From Opitutia bacterium (GTDB lineage: Bacteria > Verrucomicrobiota > Verrucomicrobiia > Opitutales > Opitutaceae): a stretch of 64,000 nt of DNA. Where the stretch lies: NCBI GenBank assembly GCA_016217545.1, contig JACRHT010000012.1, positions 186,001 through 250,000 of the forward strand. Reading direction: 5' to 3'. Below the pieces are notes generated by a model. That model ran no database searches. It saw nothing but the letters and a program-made list of their open reading frames with translations, and was not told the origin of the DNA. This document shows positions 31,493-40,417 of the stretch, piece by piece. A program made the position numbers and the translations under genes. How positions within the stretch are numbered: the stretch's first letter is position 1; every line of letters begins with the position of its first letter.

Positions 31493-34400
31493 TCAGCCGC
31501 GGCGCTTGAGGTCGGCGGCGCCTTTGGCGACGAGCGCGGGGTCGACGTTGACGCCGGCCTTCGAGAGCGCGGCCTCGAGGATCGCCTCGCCCGGAAGGTA
31601 ACCGATCACGATGTCCACGATCTTGCCTTCGCGATCGATGATGAACTGGCACGGGATGCCGCCGACGCCGTAGCGGGCGCGCGACACGCGCTCGGGCTTT
31701 TTCTCGGCGGCGTCGTGCGTCCAGACCATGTCGGGATATTTCGCCTGGTTGGCTTTGACCCATTGCTCGAACTTGGCGCGGGCATCGCTCGTGCAGTTGG
31801 CGAGGACGACGACGCCCTGGTCCTTGTAGTGGGCGGCGACTTCCTGGGTGTGCGGCATCGAGGCCATGCACGGCCCGCACCACGTCGCCCAGAAATCGAG
31901 GATGACGACCTTGCCGCGGAAGTCGGAGAGCTTCACGTCCTTGCCGTCGACGGTCTGCGAAACGAAGTCCGGCGCGACGGCGCCGATCTTGAGCATCTCG
32001 ACGCGCGGCTCGGGCTTGGGCGTGGCCGCAGCGATGTCGGCGGCGGTCCAGACTTTCGCGGGCATGTCGGCCGGCGCGAGCTTCACGCCCGAGCGGAGGA
32101 GCAGGTTGCCCATGGTCTCCCCGTAGCGCGGACCGAAGCCGGCGCTCCAGCCGGCGAGTTTGCCGGCGGCGTCGAAGACGAGGGTCGTCGGGATGGGCGA
32201 CATCACGCCGCCGAGCTTGAAGGTGAAGATCGATCTCATGTGCTCACCGGACGCCTTGCGGAAGGCGGCGCGCTCCTCGTCGTTGAGTTCGGCCATGTCC
32301 TTGTCCGGGCGCGGCGATGGGCCGGCGGGGTCTGCCACCAAGGTGCCCACGACCTTGGCGCTGTTCTCCGCCTGCCACTTTTGCACGACATCGAGCGCGG
32401 CGTAGCCGGCGACACCGACGAACTTCACGTCCGGGTATTTCTCGCTCCACGATTTCCACGCAGCGAGGAACGGCTCGCCCGGGCCGTGAGCGCCGCTCCA
32501 GACGCCGACGACGGTGACGTGGCCCTCCAGCAATGCGGAGAGCTTCGCGCGCGAACCGTCGAGTTGCAGCAGTTCGACATCAGGCGCGGAGGCGCCAGCT
32601 TTCAACTCGGCGAAATTCTCGCGGAAAGGCGGCGGCGGATTCTTCTCGGCGTCGGCCGCGGCGGCGGCGCGGGCTTTCTCCTCTTCGGCGGATTTGGCGA
32701 GCTGTTCCTTGCCCTTGGCGACGATGGCGGCGTCGACCTTCACGCCGAGCGTGGCGAGCGTGGCTTCGGCGCGGGCGTCATCTTCGCCGCCGTTGCCGAG
32801 GATGGTGGCGGCGATCTTGCCGTCGCGTCCGATGATGAACTGCGTGGGGATGCCGACGACGTGGTAGAACTTGTTCGAGGCGCGCTCCTCGAAGGTGGCG
32901 CTGCCCTGCTCGTTCGGGTCGAAGAAAAACTGCAGGTCGGGATACTTCGGCTGGTTCTTGGGAATCCACGCCTTGAAGCTCGCGATCTTGTCACTGGTGC
33001 CGGAGGCGACGACCACGACGTCCTGATCCTTGTATTTGGCGGCGAGCTTTTGCGTGTGCGGGAACGAGGCGATGCACGGTCCGCACCACGTCGCCCAGAA
33101 GTCGAGGATGACGACCTTGTCCTTGAAGTCGGACAATTTCACGGTGCGGCCGTCGACGGTCTGCATCGGAAAATCCGGTGCGACCGCGCCAGCGCCGAGG
33201 GTGGCGGGGCGCTTGACCGCGGTGGCGGGCTCGGAGGGCTTCGCCTGAATCGTCGCCGCGGCCACCGTGGCGGGTGCGGCGGCTTTGGCGGCGGGCAGCA
33301 TGCCGCCGCCCATCGGAGCGGACGCGGGCGGATTGGCGCGCGCGGCAGCGAGGGCTTGCTCGATGAGTCCCTTGTCGGCGTCGTTGAGTTTCACCTCGGC
33401 GCGCTGGAGGATCTCGCGCAACAGGCCGCTGACCCGCGGTCCCATGCCGATGACGCCGCCGACGAGTTTGCCGTCGGGGCCGACCACGCAATACGCGGGA
33501 TACATGCCGGCGCCGAAGATCATGTAGGAGATCGCTTCCATCATCGCCTTGCCGGCGGGATCCCAGGACACGGTGTAGCCGGGGGCCGCGGTTTCCTTGG
33601 CCCATTTCTCAAAGTCGGCGCGCTCGGTCGTGGTGTTGATCGCCCAGACGGCGAGGCCTTGCGCCTGATACGCCGAGGCGATCTTGGCGACGTCGTCCGG
33701 CGGGTTGCGCGCGCCGGTCCAGAAATTGATGAACACGGTCTTTCCGCGAAAATCGGAGAGCTTCACGGTCTTGCCGTTCACGTCGGTGGTGGAGAAGTCC
33801 GGCACGGTCTCGCCGGCGGCCATGTTGGCGAAGCGCAGCGTGGGATTCGCGGCGGTCGGCATCGCGGCGGTCTTCGCGATCATCGGGATCGATTTCGGGC
33901 GGTTGGTCTCCTCCGGCGGCAGGCCGCTGAGGTCGACGGGCAGGCCGCCCTTGGCAAGCAGGCGCAGCACGTGCGGATTCACGGTCGGGCCGCCGCCGCC
34001 GGTGGTGCCGATGAGTTTGCCGTCCTTGCCGATGAGGAAGAGCGTCGGGAAACCGGAAACGCCATACTGCGTGTTGAAGACGGACGTCGCCCAGTTGTCC
34101 TTGCCCGCCGGGTCGTGCGCGGTGCGGAACTTGTATTTGTCGCCGTTGCGTTTGACCCAGCCGTCGTAGTTGGCGCGCGAGTCATCGGCGCAGACGGCGA
34201 GGACGACGAGATCGTTGGCGGCGTATTTTTCCGCGAACTCGCTGTTGTGCGGCATGGAGGCGACGCACGGGCCGCACCACGTGGCCCAGATGTCGACGAG
34301 CACGAGTTTGCCGCGGAAGTCGGAGAGCTTGATCTCCCGATTGTCCGGGCCGACGACGGTGAAGTCGGGCGCGAGCTCGCCCGGTTTCGGGCCGATGTGG

Positions 34401-34510
34401 GTCGAGGGAGCGGACGGAGTGACGGTGGCGGGCGCAGTCACCGGATCCTCGGCGAGGAGGAAAAGCGGGGCGGCGGCGAGACCGAGGAACAGCAGAACGA
34501 GTTTCTTCAT
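31493..34510 (-). CDS. Five-domain tandem TlpA-like thioredoxin protein, module 2
   Basis: A 1005-residue exported protein (signal MKKLVLLFLGLAAAPLFLLA) made of five TlpA/AhpC-TSA-like domains in a row, each opening with G-x-x-x-P-D-F/V and LSDF or similar. Domains 1, 3 and 5 carry WATWCGPC (C79/C82, C476/C479, C878/C881). Domain 2 has FWTGARNPP and domain 4 has VWSGAHGPG at the same place, so both lack the redox cysteines. Alanine/proline-rich linkers join the domains, spaced about 190-210 residues. It follows the second TonB receptor, as the single-domain protein follows the first. A periplasmic multivalent thiol reductase or scaffold is likely; the alternating inactive domains may bind partners. 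Confidence 0.9.
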   Translation of the reverse strand: MKKLVLLFLGLAAAPLFLLAEDPVTAPATVTPSAPSTHIGPKPGELAPDFTVVGPDNREIKLSDFRGKLVLVDIWATWCGPCVASMPHNSEFAEKYAANDLVVLAVCADDSRANYDGWVKRNGDKYKFRTAHDPAGKDNWATSVFNTQYGVSGFPTLFLIGKDGKLIGTTGGGGPTVNPHVLRLLAKGGLPVDLSGLPPEETNRPKSIPMIAKTAAMPTAANPTLRFANMAAGETVPDFSTTDVNGKTVKLSDFRGKTVFINFWTGARNPPDDVAKIASAYQAQGLAVWAINTTTERADFEKWAKETAAPGYTVSWDPAGKAMMEAISYMIFGAGMYPAYCVVGPDGKLVGGVIGMGPRVSGLLREILQRAEVKLNDADKGLIEQALAAARANPPASAPMGGGMLPAAKAAAPATVAAATIQAKPSEPATAVKRPATLGAGAVAPDFPMQTVDGRTVKLSDFKDKVVILDFWATWCGPCIASFPHTQKLAAKYKDQDVVVVASGTSDKIASFKAWIPKNQPKYPDLQFFFDPNEQGSATFEERASNKFYHVVGIPTQFIIGRDGKIAATILGNGGEDDARAEATLATLGVKVDAAIVAKGKEQLAKSAEEEKARAAAAADAEKNPPPPFRENFAELKAGASAPDVELLQLDGSRAKLSALLEGHVTVVGVWSGAHGPGEPFLAAWKSWSEKYPDVKFVGVAGYAALDVVQKWQAENSAKVVGTLVADPAGPSPRPDKDMAELNDEERAAFRKASGEHMRSIFTFKLGGVMSPIPTTLVFDAAGKLAGWSAGFGPRYGETMGNLLLRSGVKLAPADMPAKVWTAADIAAATPKPEPRVEMLKIGAVAPDFVSQTVDGKDVKLSDFRGKVVILDFWATWCGPCMASMPHTQEVAAHYKDQGVVVLANCTSDARAKFEQWVKANQAKYPDMVWTHDAAEKKPERVSRARYGVGGIPCQFIIDREGKIVDIVIGYLPGEAILEAALSKAGVNVDPALVAKGAADLKRRG

Positions 34511-34521
34511 GGGAAAAGGAG

Positions 34522-34546
34522 GCCCGCGGCGCATGGCGCCGCGGGC
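34522..34546 (-). terminator. Hairpin between TonB receptor 2 and the five-domain TlpA gene
   Basis: A perfect 11-base stem (GCCCGCGGCGC with GCGCCGCGGGC) has a three-base loop. On the minus strand CCTCCTTTTCCC follows and the ATG comes within 24 bases. It may terminate part of the receptor transcripts or act as an attenuator. No Shine-Dalgarno sequence is seen between hairpin and start. Confidence 0.55.
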
Positions 34547-34567
34547 GGGAATGGGAACGGTGAGGAG

Positions 34568-37500
34568 TTAGAACGGCAGCAGGAACGAAAGTTCGTAGGC
34601 GCGACCGAGGATCAACTGGTAATGGAGCGCGGCGTTGAAGCCCCAGATCGTGTCCGAGAACGGCGGCTCCTTGTCGAAGATGTTGTTCACGCCAAAACCG
34701 ACGCGCAGGCGCTTGCCGTAGCCGCGCCAGACGCCGTTCTTGAATTCATAGGCGATGCGCGCGTCGACCTTCGTGACGGAGGGCGTCGGGTAATAGACCA
34801 CGGAGGCGCTGTTGGCCACGAGGTTGTTGCCGGCGCTGTTCGAACCGAAGCCGTCGAGGTGCCAGATGAATGCGGCGACGCTCCAGCGGTCATTGTTCCA
34901 GTTGAGGCCGACGTTGTATTTCCACTTCGGCGGAGCGGCGGTGTCTTCCTCGAGCACCACGGCCGGCTGGCCGGGCGCGACTTGGCGTGTCGCCTCGAGC
35001 GTGTGGCTGGCGAAGACCGTCGCGCGGAACCGGCCGAGCTGCTGCCACGGCAGCGTGTAGTCGGCGGAGAGATCGAGCGAGCGGTTCACGATGTGGCCGA
35101 AGTTTACGAAGGTCTGGTCGACGTTCGTGATCACGCCGGGCTGATTGAGCGAGACGTCGGTCGGGCTGGGCGTGGCGCGGGTGACGCGGCCGGGGAAGAG
35201 CGCCTCGTTGTTCACGATGTTCTGCGCGCTGATGATCTGGAGCGCGTCGGACTGCTTCGTCTCGTAGATGTCGAGCTGGAGCTTGAGCCCCTTTAAGAAG
35301 GGCGGCTCGTAGACGATGCCGTAGAACATGTTTTCGGAGGCCTCCGCCTGGGGATCCAGGTTGGAGCCGCGCGAGACGATGACGCCGGTCGTGCTCGCGG
35401 GCGTGCGGCGCGGGTCGGTGATCGTCGCGGTGGTGTTCGGCGAAACGACGAGATACTCGGTGACTCCGGGCGCGCGGAAGCCCTGGCTCCAGCTGGCGCG
35501 GAACAGGAGCGAATCGAACGGCACGAACGAGAAGCCGATCTTCGGCGTGGTCTTGGTGAAGCCGCCGGCCTTTTCGTGGCGGCCGGCGAGCTGGAGGTCG
35601 AAGCGCTTAAGGAACGTCCGGGCGTTCGGCTTGCCGAAGACCGGCACGGCGAGCTCGGCGTAGACGGCGCTGCGGTCCTGCTCGCCCGACACTTCGGTGC
35701 GGGTGGCGACCGGAGTCGGGCTGTTCGTGCTGAAGGTCGTCGTGACGCTGTTGACCTTGGAAACGCTGTGGCTGCCGCCGACGGCCATCTTGATGGGGCC
35801 GCCCCAGAAGTTCATCAAATCGCCGTCGAGATCGAGGTCGATGCCGCTGGCGGTCGACTCCGAGAAAACGGACGGATAAACGGCGAGGCGCTCAAGCAAC
35901 GCGGCCTGCGAAGGCGCGCCCGCCGCGCGGGCGTCGATGAAGGGATTGAAACGCTGCGCCGGATCGGCGGCCGTCATCAAGGCGACGAAACCGCCGCCGT
36001 TGTAGTTGCGGCTGATCTGGCGGTCCTTCTGGTTTTGCCAGGTGCCCACGAGTTCCCATTGCCAGGTTTGCGCGAACTTGCCGCGCAAGCCGCCGCTGAC
36101 GGCGTCGTCGAGCGTGCGCACCACCTGCGACTCAGGTCCGAATTCGACGAGCATCATGCCGATGCTGACGTTCTGGTTGAAGGGATTGAAGGCCGCTGGC
36201 AGGACCGCCGCCGAACCGAAGCCGCCGGTGATCGAGCTGGCGGAGATTTGCGCGTTGGTCGTGGTCGTGTTTTTCGTCGTGCGGAAACTGCCGAAGCCCT
36301 CGACGCGGTCGTTGAACTTGTAGGTGAAGTTCGCGTTGAGGCCGATGGTTTCCTTCTCGGGGATGAGGTCGAGGAACTCGGCGGTGTTGAGGCGGCGCTG
36401 ACCGGAGCCGTTCACCACGCTGGCCGGCGAGACGATGTTCGTGGTCGGGATGAATTGCGCGATCGTCGGCGTGCCGGTGCTGCCTTCGGGCGTGAGCACG
36501 ACGCGGATGCCGGGGATGGCGTCAAACGTGCCGGACACGACGCCGCCGGAAGCCTGCACGACGGCGGGGTAACCCCAGAGCAGGCGGAAATCGCGGCCGT
36601 TGTTGGTCGCGCCCGTGGTGAGCAGCGTGCCGGTCGGAATGCCGGTGTGATTCTGGTTCTTGGAGAAATTGCGGTGGTTGGCCTTGAGGTTCTGCCGGTC
36701 GAAATAGTCGACCGCGACCGTGCCGCTGAGTTTGCCGAGGTTGAAGCCCTGCATCAGCGTGCCGGCTCGTTCGCGGCCGCCGCCGTGCTCGGAAATACGG
36801 GTCGCGCCCGTGGCTTCGCCGCCCACAAAATCCTTTTTCAACACCACATTGATCACGCCGGCGACCGCATCGGCGCCGTAGATCGCGGACGATCCGTCAG
36901 TGATCACCTCCACGCGATCGATCATGCCGAGCGGGATGGTGTTCAAATTCACGAAACCCTGGCGCGTGTCGGTCGAGCGGTTGCCGGAGCCGGACTGCGC
37001 GACACGGCGGCCGTCGACGAGCACGAGCGTGGAACCGGAGCCGAGGCCGCGAAGGCTGACGCCGGAAACGCCGGTCTGCGCCGGCGGAGCCGCGGAAGAG
37101 CCGAGGATGAGATTGAATGGCGGCGTGCTCGTCTCCGTGCGCTGGCCGAACTCGGGATTGAGTTCGTTCGGCGCAGAGCCGCGACCGGACGAGATGCCCG
37201 AGTAGGTCTGCGGGATGGAATTGAGGAAATCCGCGAGCGTGAACGCGCCGGTCGAGCGGATGTATTCCGCATCGTAAGCGTTCACAGGCGACGGTCCGGC
37301 GACGTCCGTTTGGCGAATACGGCTGCCGAGCACGCGGTAATCGTCGAGCTTCACGGCCTTTTGCAGGTCGGTCGCGGGCTTCATCGCCGGCTGGTCGCTC
37401 GCCCGACGGAGGCCGAGCGCTCCGGTGCTGGCATCCTGCACGACGACGAGGTCGGTGCCGGCCACGAGCTGCTCGAGCGCAGCGCGGGCGGAGAGCTCGC

Positions 37501-37729
37501 CCTTCACGGCGTTGGTCCGCACGCCGCGAACGATCTCGACGGGATACACGATCTGCTCGCCCGATTGCTCGGTGAAGGCGGCCAGCGTCGCCGAAGCGGC
37601 GCCGGCGGAGATGGAATAGGTTTTCTTGGTCGGCTCGGCGAAAGCGCCCAGCGTCAGCATCGTCAACGCGACGAAAACAGCCGCACCGCGGAATCGGCGC
37701 AGCCAGAGGAACGGGCTCGGTGTGTTCAT
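34568..37729 (-). CDS. STN-domain TonB-dependent receptor, module 2
   Basis: A 1053-residue outer-membrane receptor. The signal peptide around FVALTMLTLGAFAEP is followed by an STN domain (KTYSISAGAASATLAAFTEQSGEQIVY), a TonB-box-like KLDDYRVLGSR, a plug (GVSLRGLGSGSTLVLVDGRR, VINVVLKKDFVGGEA) and a barrel ending in YELSFLLPF. It is a paralogue of the receptor at 26417-29533 with the same domain order. The start at 37729 is the ATG before the signal peptide. It lies between the second FecR-like gene and the five-domain thioredoxin gene. Ligand unknown. Confidence 0.92.
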   Translation of the reverse strand: MNTPSPFLWLRRFRGAAVFVALTMLTLGAFAEPTKKTYSISAGAASATLAAFTEQSGEQIVYPVEIVRGVRTNAVKGELSARAALEQLVAGTDLVVVQDASTGALGLRRASDQPAMKPATDLQKAVKLDDYRVLGSRIRQTDVAGPSPVNAYDAEYIRSTGAFTLADFLNSIPQTYSGISSGRGSAPNELNPEFGQRTETSTPPFNLILGSSAAPPAQTGVSGVSLRGLGSGSTLVLVDGRRVAQSGSGNRSTDTRQGFVNLNTIPLGMIDRVEVITDGSSAIYGADAVAGVINVVLKKDFVGGEATGATRISEHGGGRERAGTLMQGFNLGKLSGTVAVDYFDRQNLKANHRNFSKNQNHTGIPTGTLLTTGATNNGRDFRLLWGYPAVVQASGGVVSGTFDAIPGIRVVLTPEGSTGTPTIAQFIPTTNIVSPASVVNGSGQRRLNTAEFLDLIPEKETIGLNANFTYKFNDRVEGFGSFRTTKNTTTTNAQISASSITGGFGSAAVLPAAFNPFNQNVSIGMMLVEFGPESQVVRTLDDAVSGGLRGKFAQTWQWELVGTWQNQKDRQISRNYNGGGFVALMTAADPAQRFNPFIDARAAGAPSQAALLERLAVYPSVFSESTASGIDLDLDGDLMNFWGGPIKMAVGGSHSVSKVNSVTTTFSTNSPTPVATRTEVSGEQDRSAVYAELAVPVFGKPNARTFLKRFDLQLAGRHEKAGGFTKTTPKIGFSFVPFDSLLFRASWSQGFRAPGVTEYLVVSPNTTATITDPRRTPASTTGVIVSRGSNLDPQAEASENMFYGIVYEPPFLKGLKLQLDIYETKQSDALQIISAQNIVNNEALFPGRVTRATPSPTDVSLNQPGVITNVDQTFVNFGHIVNRSLDLSADYTLPWQQLGRFRATVFASHTLEATRQVAPGQPAVVLEEDTAAPPKWKYNVGLNWNNDRWSVAAFIWHLDGFGSNSAGNNLVANSASVVYYPTPSVTKVDARIAYEFKNGVWRGYGKRLRVGFGVNNIFDKEPPFSDTIWGFNAALHYQLILGRAYELSFLLPF

Positions 37730-37850
37730 GGTGTGTGAGAGGTGGCCGGGGAGGTGGAGAGAGGGGCACCCGGCAAAAGGGACGACGACCCGCGACGTCG
37801 TTTCCATTATCGCCGCGCGCAGATTCCGCGCGGCGCGACACCCTTATGAC

Positions 37851-38885
37851 TCAGCGCGGCGGCGCGGAGCGGAGCACGTAGCGGCCATCCTCGTATTCGG
37901 CGTGCACGCCCGAGGTGAGTTCGAGCAGGCGCACGAAGGCGTCGGCGTTGTCCGCGCGAAATTTGCCGCCGAGCGGGAGCTTCGCGATGCGGCGGTCGGC
38001 GACCACGATGCGCGTCTCCTGATTGTAGCGGTTGAACTCTTTCACGGCCTCGTCGAGCGGCGTGTCCTTGAAATTGAGGCGCATGCCCTGCCACGACAGC
38101 GCCGACTCGATCTCGTCGCTCGTAGCCTCGATCACCACGGGCGCGAGCGGCGTGGGCACGGCGGCGTTGACGCTCGTGCGTTCGCGCGCGCCGACCATGG
38201 CGGCGTTGAGCGCGCCTTGAAGCTCGGGTTCCTCGGGCTTGGGCGGATCGATGCGGACCTTGCCCTCGGTCACGAGCACGTCGACGGCGCTGCCGTCGAG
38301 GCGGACGTTGAAAACCGTGCCGACCGCGCGCACGCGCACACCGCCGGCGGTGACGATGAACGGCCGGTCGGGATTCTTTGCCACGGTGAAATAGGCCTCG
38401 CCGCGCACGAGTTTGATGCGGCGCTCGGTCGCGGTGTAGTCGACGGCGATCTCGGCATCCTTGTTCAGTTCGACGACCGAGCCGTCGGCGAGCGTGCGCA
38501 ATTCCGACGAACGGAGGACGCTCACGGTCTTCGACGCCGTGTCGAACGGCCGCACGAGCACCAAGGCGAACGTCACGACGGCAGCGACCGCGAGCGCGGC
38601 ACCAGCCCAGCGCCAGAATCGACGGCGCGGCACGGCGAGCAGGTCGGGATTCGGCTTCTGGCTGTGTTCGGGTTTCCACTCCGCCAACGCATCGAGCGCG
38701 CTCCAGGCTTTTTCGAGCCGGGCGACGGCGGCGCCGTGCCGCTCGTCCTCGCGGAGCCATTGCAAGTAGGCGTCCTGTTCCTCGGGGGTGAAGCCGCGGT
38801 CGCGCTGCGCGAGCCACGTCGAGGCGGCGGCCACGATGGCTTCCGGCAGGGGTGAAGGGGTGGGATTTTCAGCAGGCGAACGCAT
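37851..38885 (-). CDS. FecR-like anti-sigma/sigma-regulator protein, module 2
   Basis: A 344-residue protein with the same plan as the module 1 copy: an N-terminal DUF4880-type region (AAASTWLAQRDRGFTPEEQDA), one membrane helix (WAGAALAVAAVVTFALVLV), a FecR domain (LADGSVVELNKDAEIAVDY, then GEAYFTVAKNPDRPFIV and VRAVGTVFNVR) and a C-terminal segment with FKDTPLDEAVKEFNRYN. It begins four bases after the sigma gene stop. It should transmit the signal of the TonB receptor encoded 121 bases further downstream. Confidence 0.9.
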   Translation of the reverse strand: MRSPAENPTPSPLPEAIVAAASTWLAQRDRGFTPEEQDAYLQWLREDERHGAAVARLEKAWSALDALAEWKPEHSQKPNPDLLAVPRRRFWRWAGAALAVAAVVTFALVLVRPFDTASKTVSVLRSSELRTLADGSVVELNKDAEIAVDYTATERRIKLVRGEAYFTVAKNPDRPFIVTAGGVRVRAVGTVFNVRLDGSAVDVLVTEGKVRIDPPKPEEPELQGALNAAMVGARERTSVNAAVPTPLAPVVIEATSDEIESALSWQGMRLNFKDTPLDEAVKEFNRYNQETRIVVADRRIAKLPLGGKFRADNADAFVRLLELTSGVHAEYEDGRYVLRSAPPR

Positions 38886-38889
38886 GGGC

Positions 38890-39504
38890 TCAGGGCAGAC
38901 CGTGGCGGGCGAGAAACTCGGTGCAGCGACGCATGCCGTTGGCCACCTGCACCTCGACCGTGTGCTCGGAGATCCCCAGCTGCGCCGCGATGTCCTTTTG
39001 GGACAAGCCGTAGATCTTCCGCAAGGTCAGCACCTGGCGGCAGCGGTCGGGCAGCGATTGGATGGCATGCGTCAAAATTTCGAGTTCCTGGCGGTGGGCG
39101 GCGCTTTCGGCGACACCGGGTCCATCGTCGTAGACGGGCGAGGCGCCCAGTTCCGTTATCGGCTCGAACGAAACGATCTGGCGACGGCGCGCCCAATCGA
39201 TCGCGAGGTGCCGCGCCGTGGTGAAGAGCAGCGCGCGGGGCGTCCGCACCTCGCCGCGCGACCGGGCGCGGAGGACGCGAGCGAAGGACTCCTGCACGAG
39301 GTCGTCGACGTCCGGCAGCGCGGGGAACTGGCTGCGCAACCAAGCCCGCAGCGCAGCCTCGTGCGGCTGCACCTCGGCGGCGAACCAACGCGAAAGCTCC
39401 TGTGGATCGTGGCTCAACGGACGAACGAAGTGACGGCCGGGACCCCACTCCGCTGGTGCGGGCGAGTCGAGCCTTGAAACGTGGCCGGAAACTTTTCCGC
39501 GCAC
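38890..39504 (-). CDS. ECF-family RNA polymerase sigma factor, module 2
   Basis: A FecI-type sigma factor, up to 204 residues, with region 2 (LPDVDDLVQESFARVLRA, then LLFTTARHLAIDWARRRQ) and region 4 (SLPDRCRQVLTLRKIYGLSQKDIAAQLGISEHTVEVQVANGMRRC). The start is uncertain: GTG at 39504 gives about 30 extra N-terminal residues without sigma character, while a TTG at 39417 would start near WFAAEVQPHEAALRAW, the alignment point with the other sigma factor. The shared motif found in module 1 is not seen upstream, so the two sigma factors may read different promoters. Confidence 0.88.
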   Translation of the reverse strand: MRGKVSGHVSRLDSPAPAEWGPGRHFVRPLSHDPQELSRWFAAEVQPHEAALRAWLRSQFPALPDVDDLVQESFARVLRARSRGEVRTPRALLFTTARHLAIDWARRRQIVSFEPITELGASPVYDDGPGVAESAAHRQELEILTHAIQSLPDRCRQVLTLRKIYGLSQKDIAAQLGISEHTVEVQVANGMRRCTEFLARHGLP

Positions 39505-39648
39505 CCGCTAATGGAAATTGGCCGCCCGTTCGTCGTTGCGCGGAGAGGGAGACGACGCGTCGCCGCCGGGCGGACGCACGCGATTGACCGAAAGGCGCAC
39601 GCTTTCGCGCTCGCGGCGCGGCGCGGCGGGCGATTCGCTGCGAGATTC

Positions 39649-40350
39649 ATGTCCGCTTCCGCGCCACACACTTCGCCGGAGCCGCCGTGGCGCATCGGTC
39701 TCGAGAGCGCACGCCGGCTCGTCCTGCCCGGCTTGGTGCTGGTCTCCGCCGCGGCGGCGCTGGTCACGAGCTACTACCACGTGGAATCGGTCCGGGCCGC
39801 ACTCGAGCGCGTGGCGGCCTTCCGCATGGACTGCGGCTGGTGGTTTTCGGCGGCGGCGCAGGCCACTTTCGGCGGGCTGATCCCGTTTCTCTACCTGCAT
39901 TTCCATCCGGCGACGCGCGCGGCGCATCCGGCGCGGCACGTCGTGTTCTTCGTGTCGTTCTGGGCCTACAAGGGGATCGAGGTCGACGCGCTCTACCGGT
40001 TGCAGGCGGCGGTGTTCGGCGATAGCCCGGCGCTCAGCTGCGTGCTGCCGAAGATGCTGGTCGATCAACTGATCTACAACGGCCTCTGGGCGGCGCCGCT
40101 CGCCGTGCTCATCTACGCGTGGAAAGACGCCGGGTTTCGCTGGACGGAGCCGCTGGCGGATTTCAGGCAACCGCGCTGGTATTACCGCCGCGTGCTGCCG
40201 GTGATGATCGCGGTGTGGGCGGTGTGGGTGCCGGGCGTGTGCTGCATCTACGCATTGCCGCTGGCGCTGCAGATTCCAGTCAACTCGCTGTTGAACTGCT
40301 TCTGGGTTATCCTGTTCTCCCTGATGACCGTGCGCGACCGCGCCCCTTGA
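39649..40350 (+). CDS. Integral membrane protein, Mpv17/PMP22-like C-terminus
   Basis: A 233-residue protein with four to five membrane segments (VLPGLVLVSAAAALVTSYY, FGGLIPFLYLHF, VVFFVSFWAYKGIEV, APLAVLIYAW, VMIAVWAVWVPGVCCIY). The C-terminal LPLALQIPVNSLLNCFWVILFSLM resembles the closing signature of Mpv17/PMP22 proteins. The ATG at 39649 is used because the upstream in-frame stretch is arginine-rich. It diverges from the sigma gene and is followed 67 bases on by cysK. Function unknown; the family link is tentative. Confidence 0.6.
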   Translation: MSASAPHTSPEPPWRIGLESARRLVLPGLVLVSAAAALVTSYYHVESVRAALERVAAFRMDCGWWFSAAAQATFGGLIPFLYLHFHPATRAAHPARHVVFFVSFWAYKGIEVDALYRLQAAVFGDSPALSCVLPKMLVDQLIYNGLWAAPLAVLIYAWKDAGFRWTEPLADFRQPRWYYRRVLPVMIAVWAVWVPGVCCIYALPLALQIPVNSLLNCFWVILFSLMTVRDRAP

Positions 40351-40417
40351 CTCGACGCTTGGCCCCAACGGCCTATGGTCCGGCGCCGGCCAATGTGTTA
40401 GCTTGGCGCCTCGCGCG

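Noticed and set aside
31715-35296. Open frame of over 1,100 codons on the plus strand opposite the TlpA-like and TonB genes
   Set aside because: It is the GC-rich antisense shadow of two well-supported minus-strand genes. The translation is arginine/alanine/glycine-rich with no domain.
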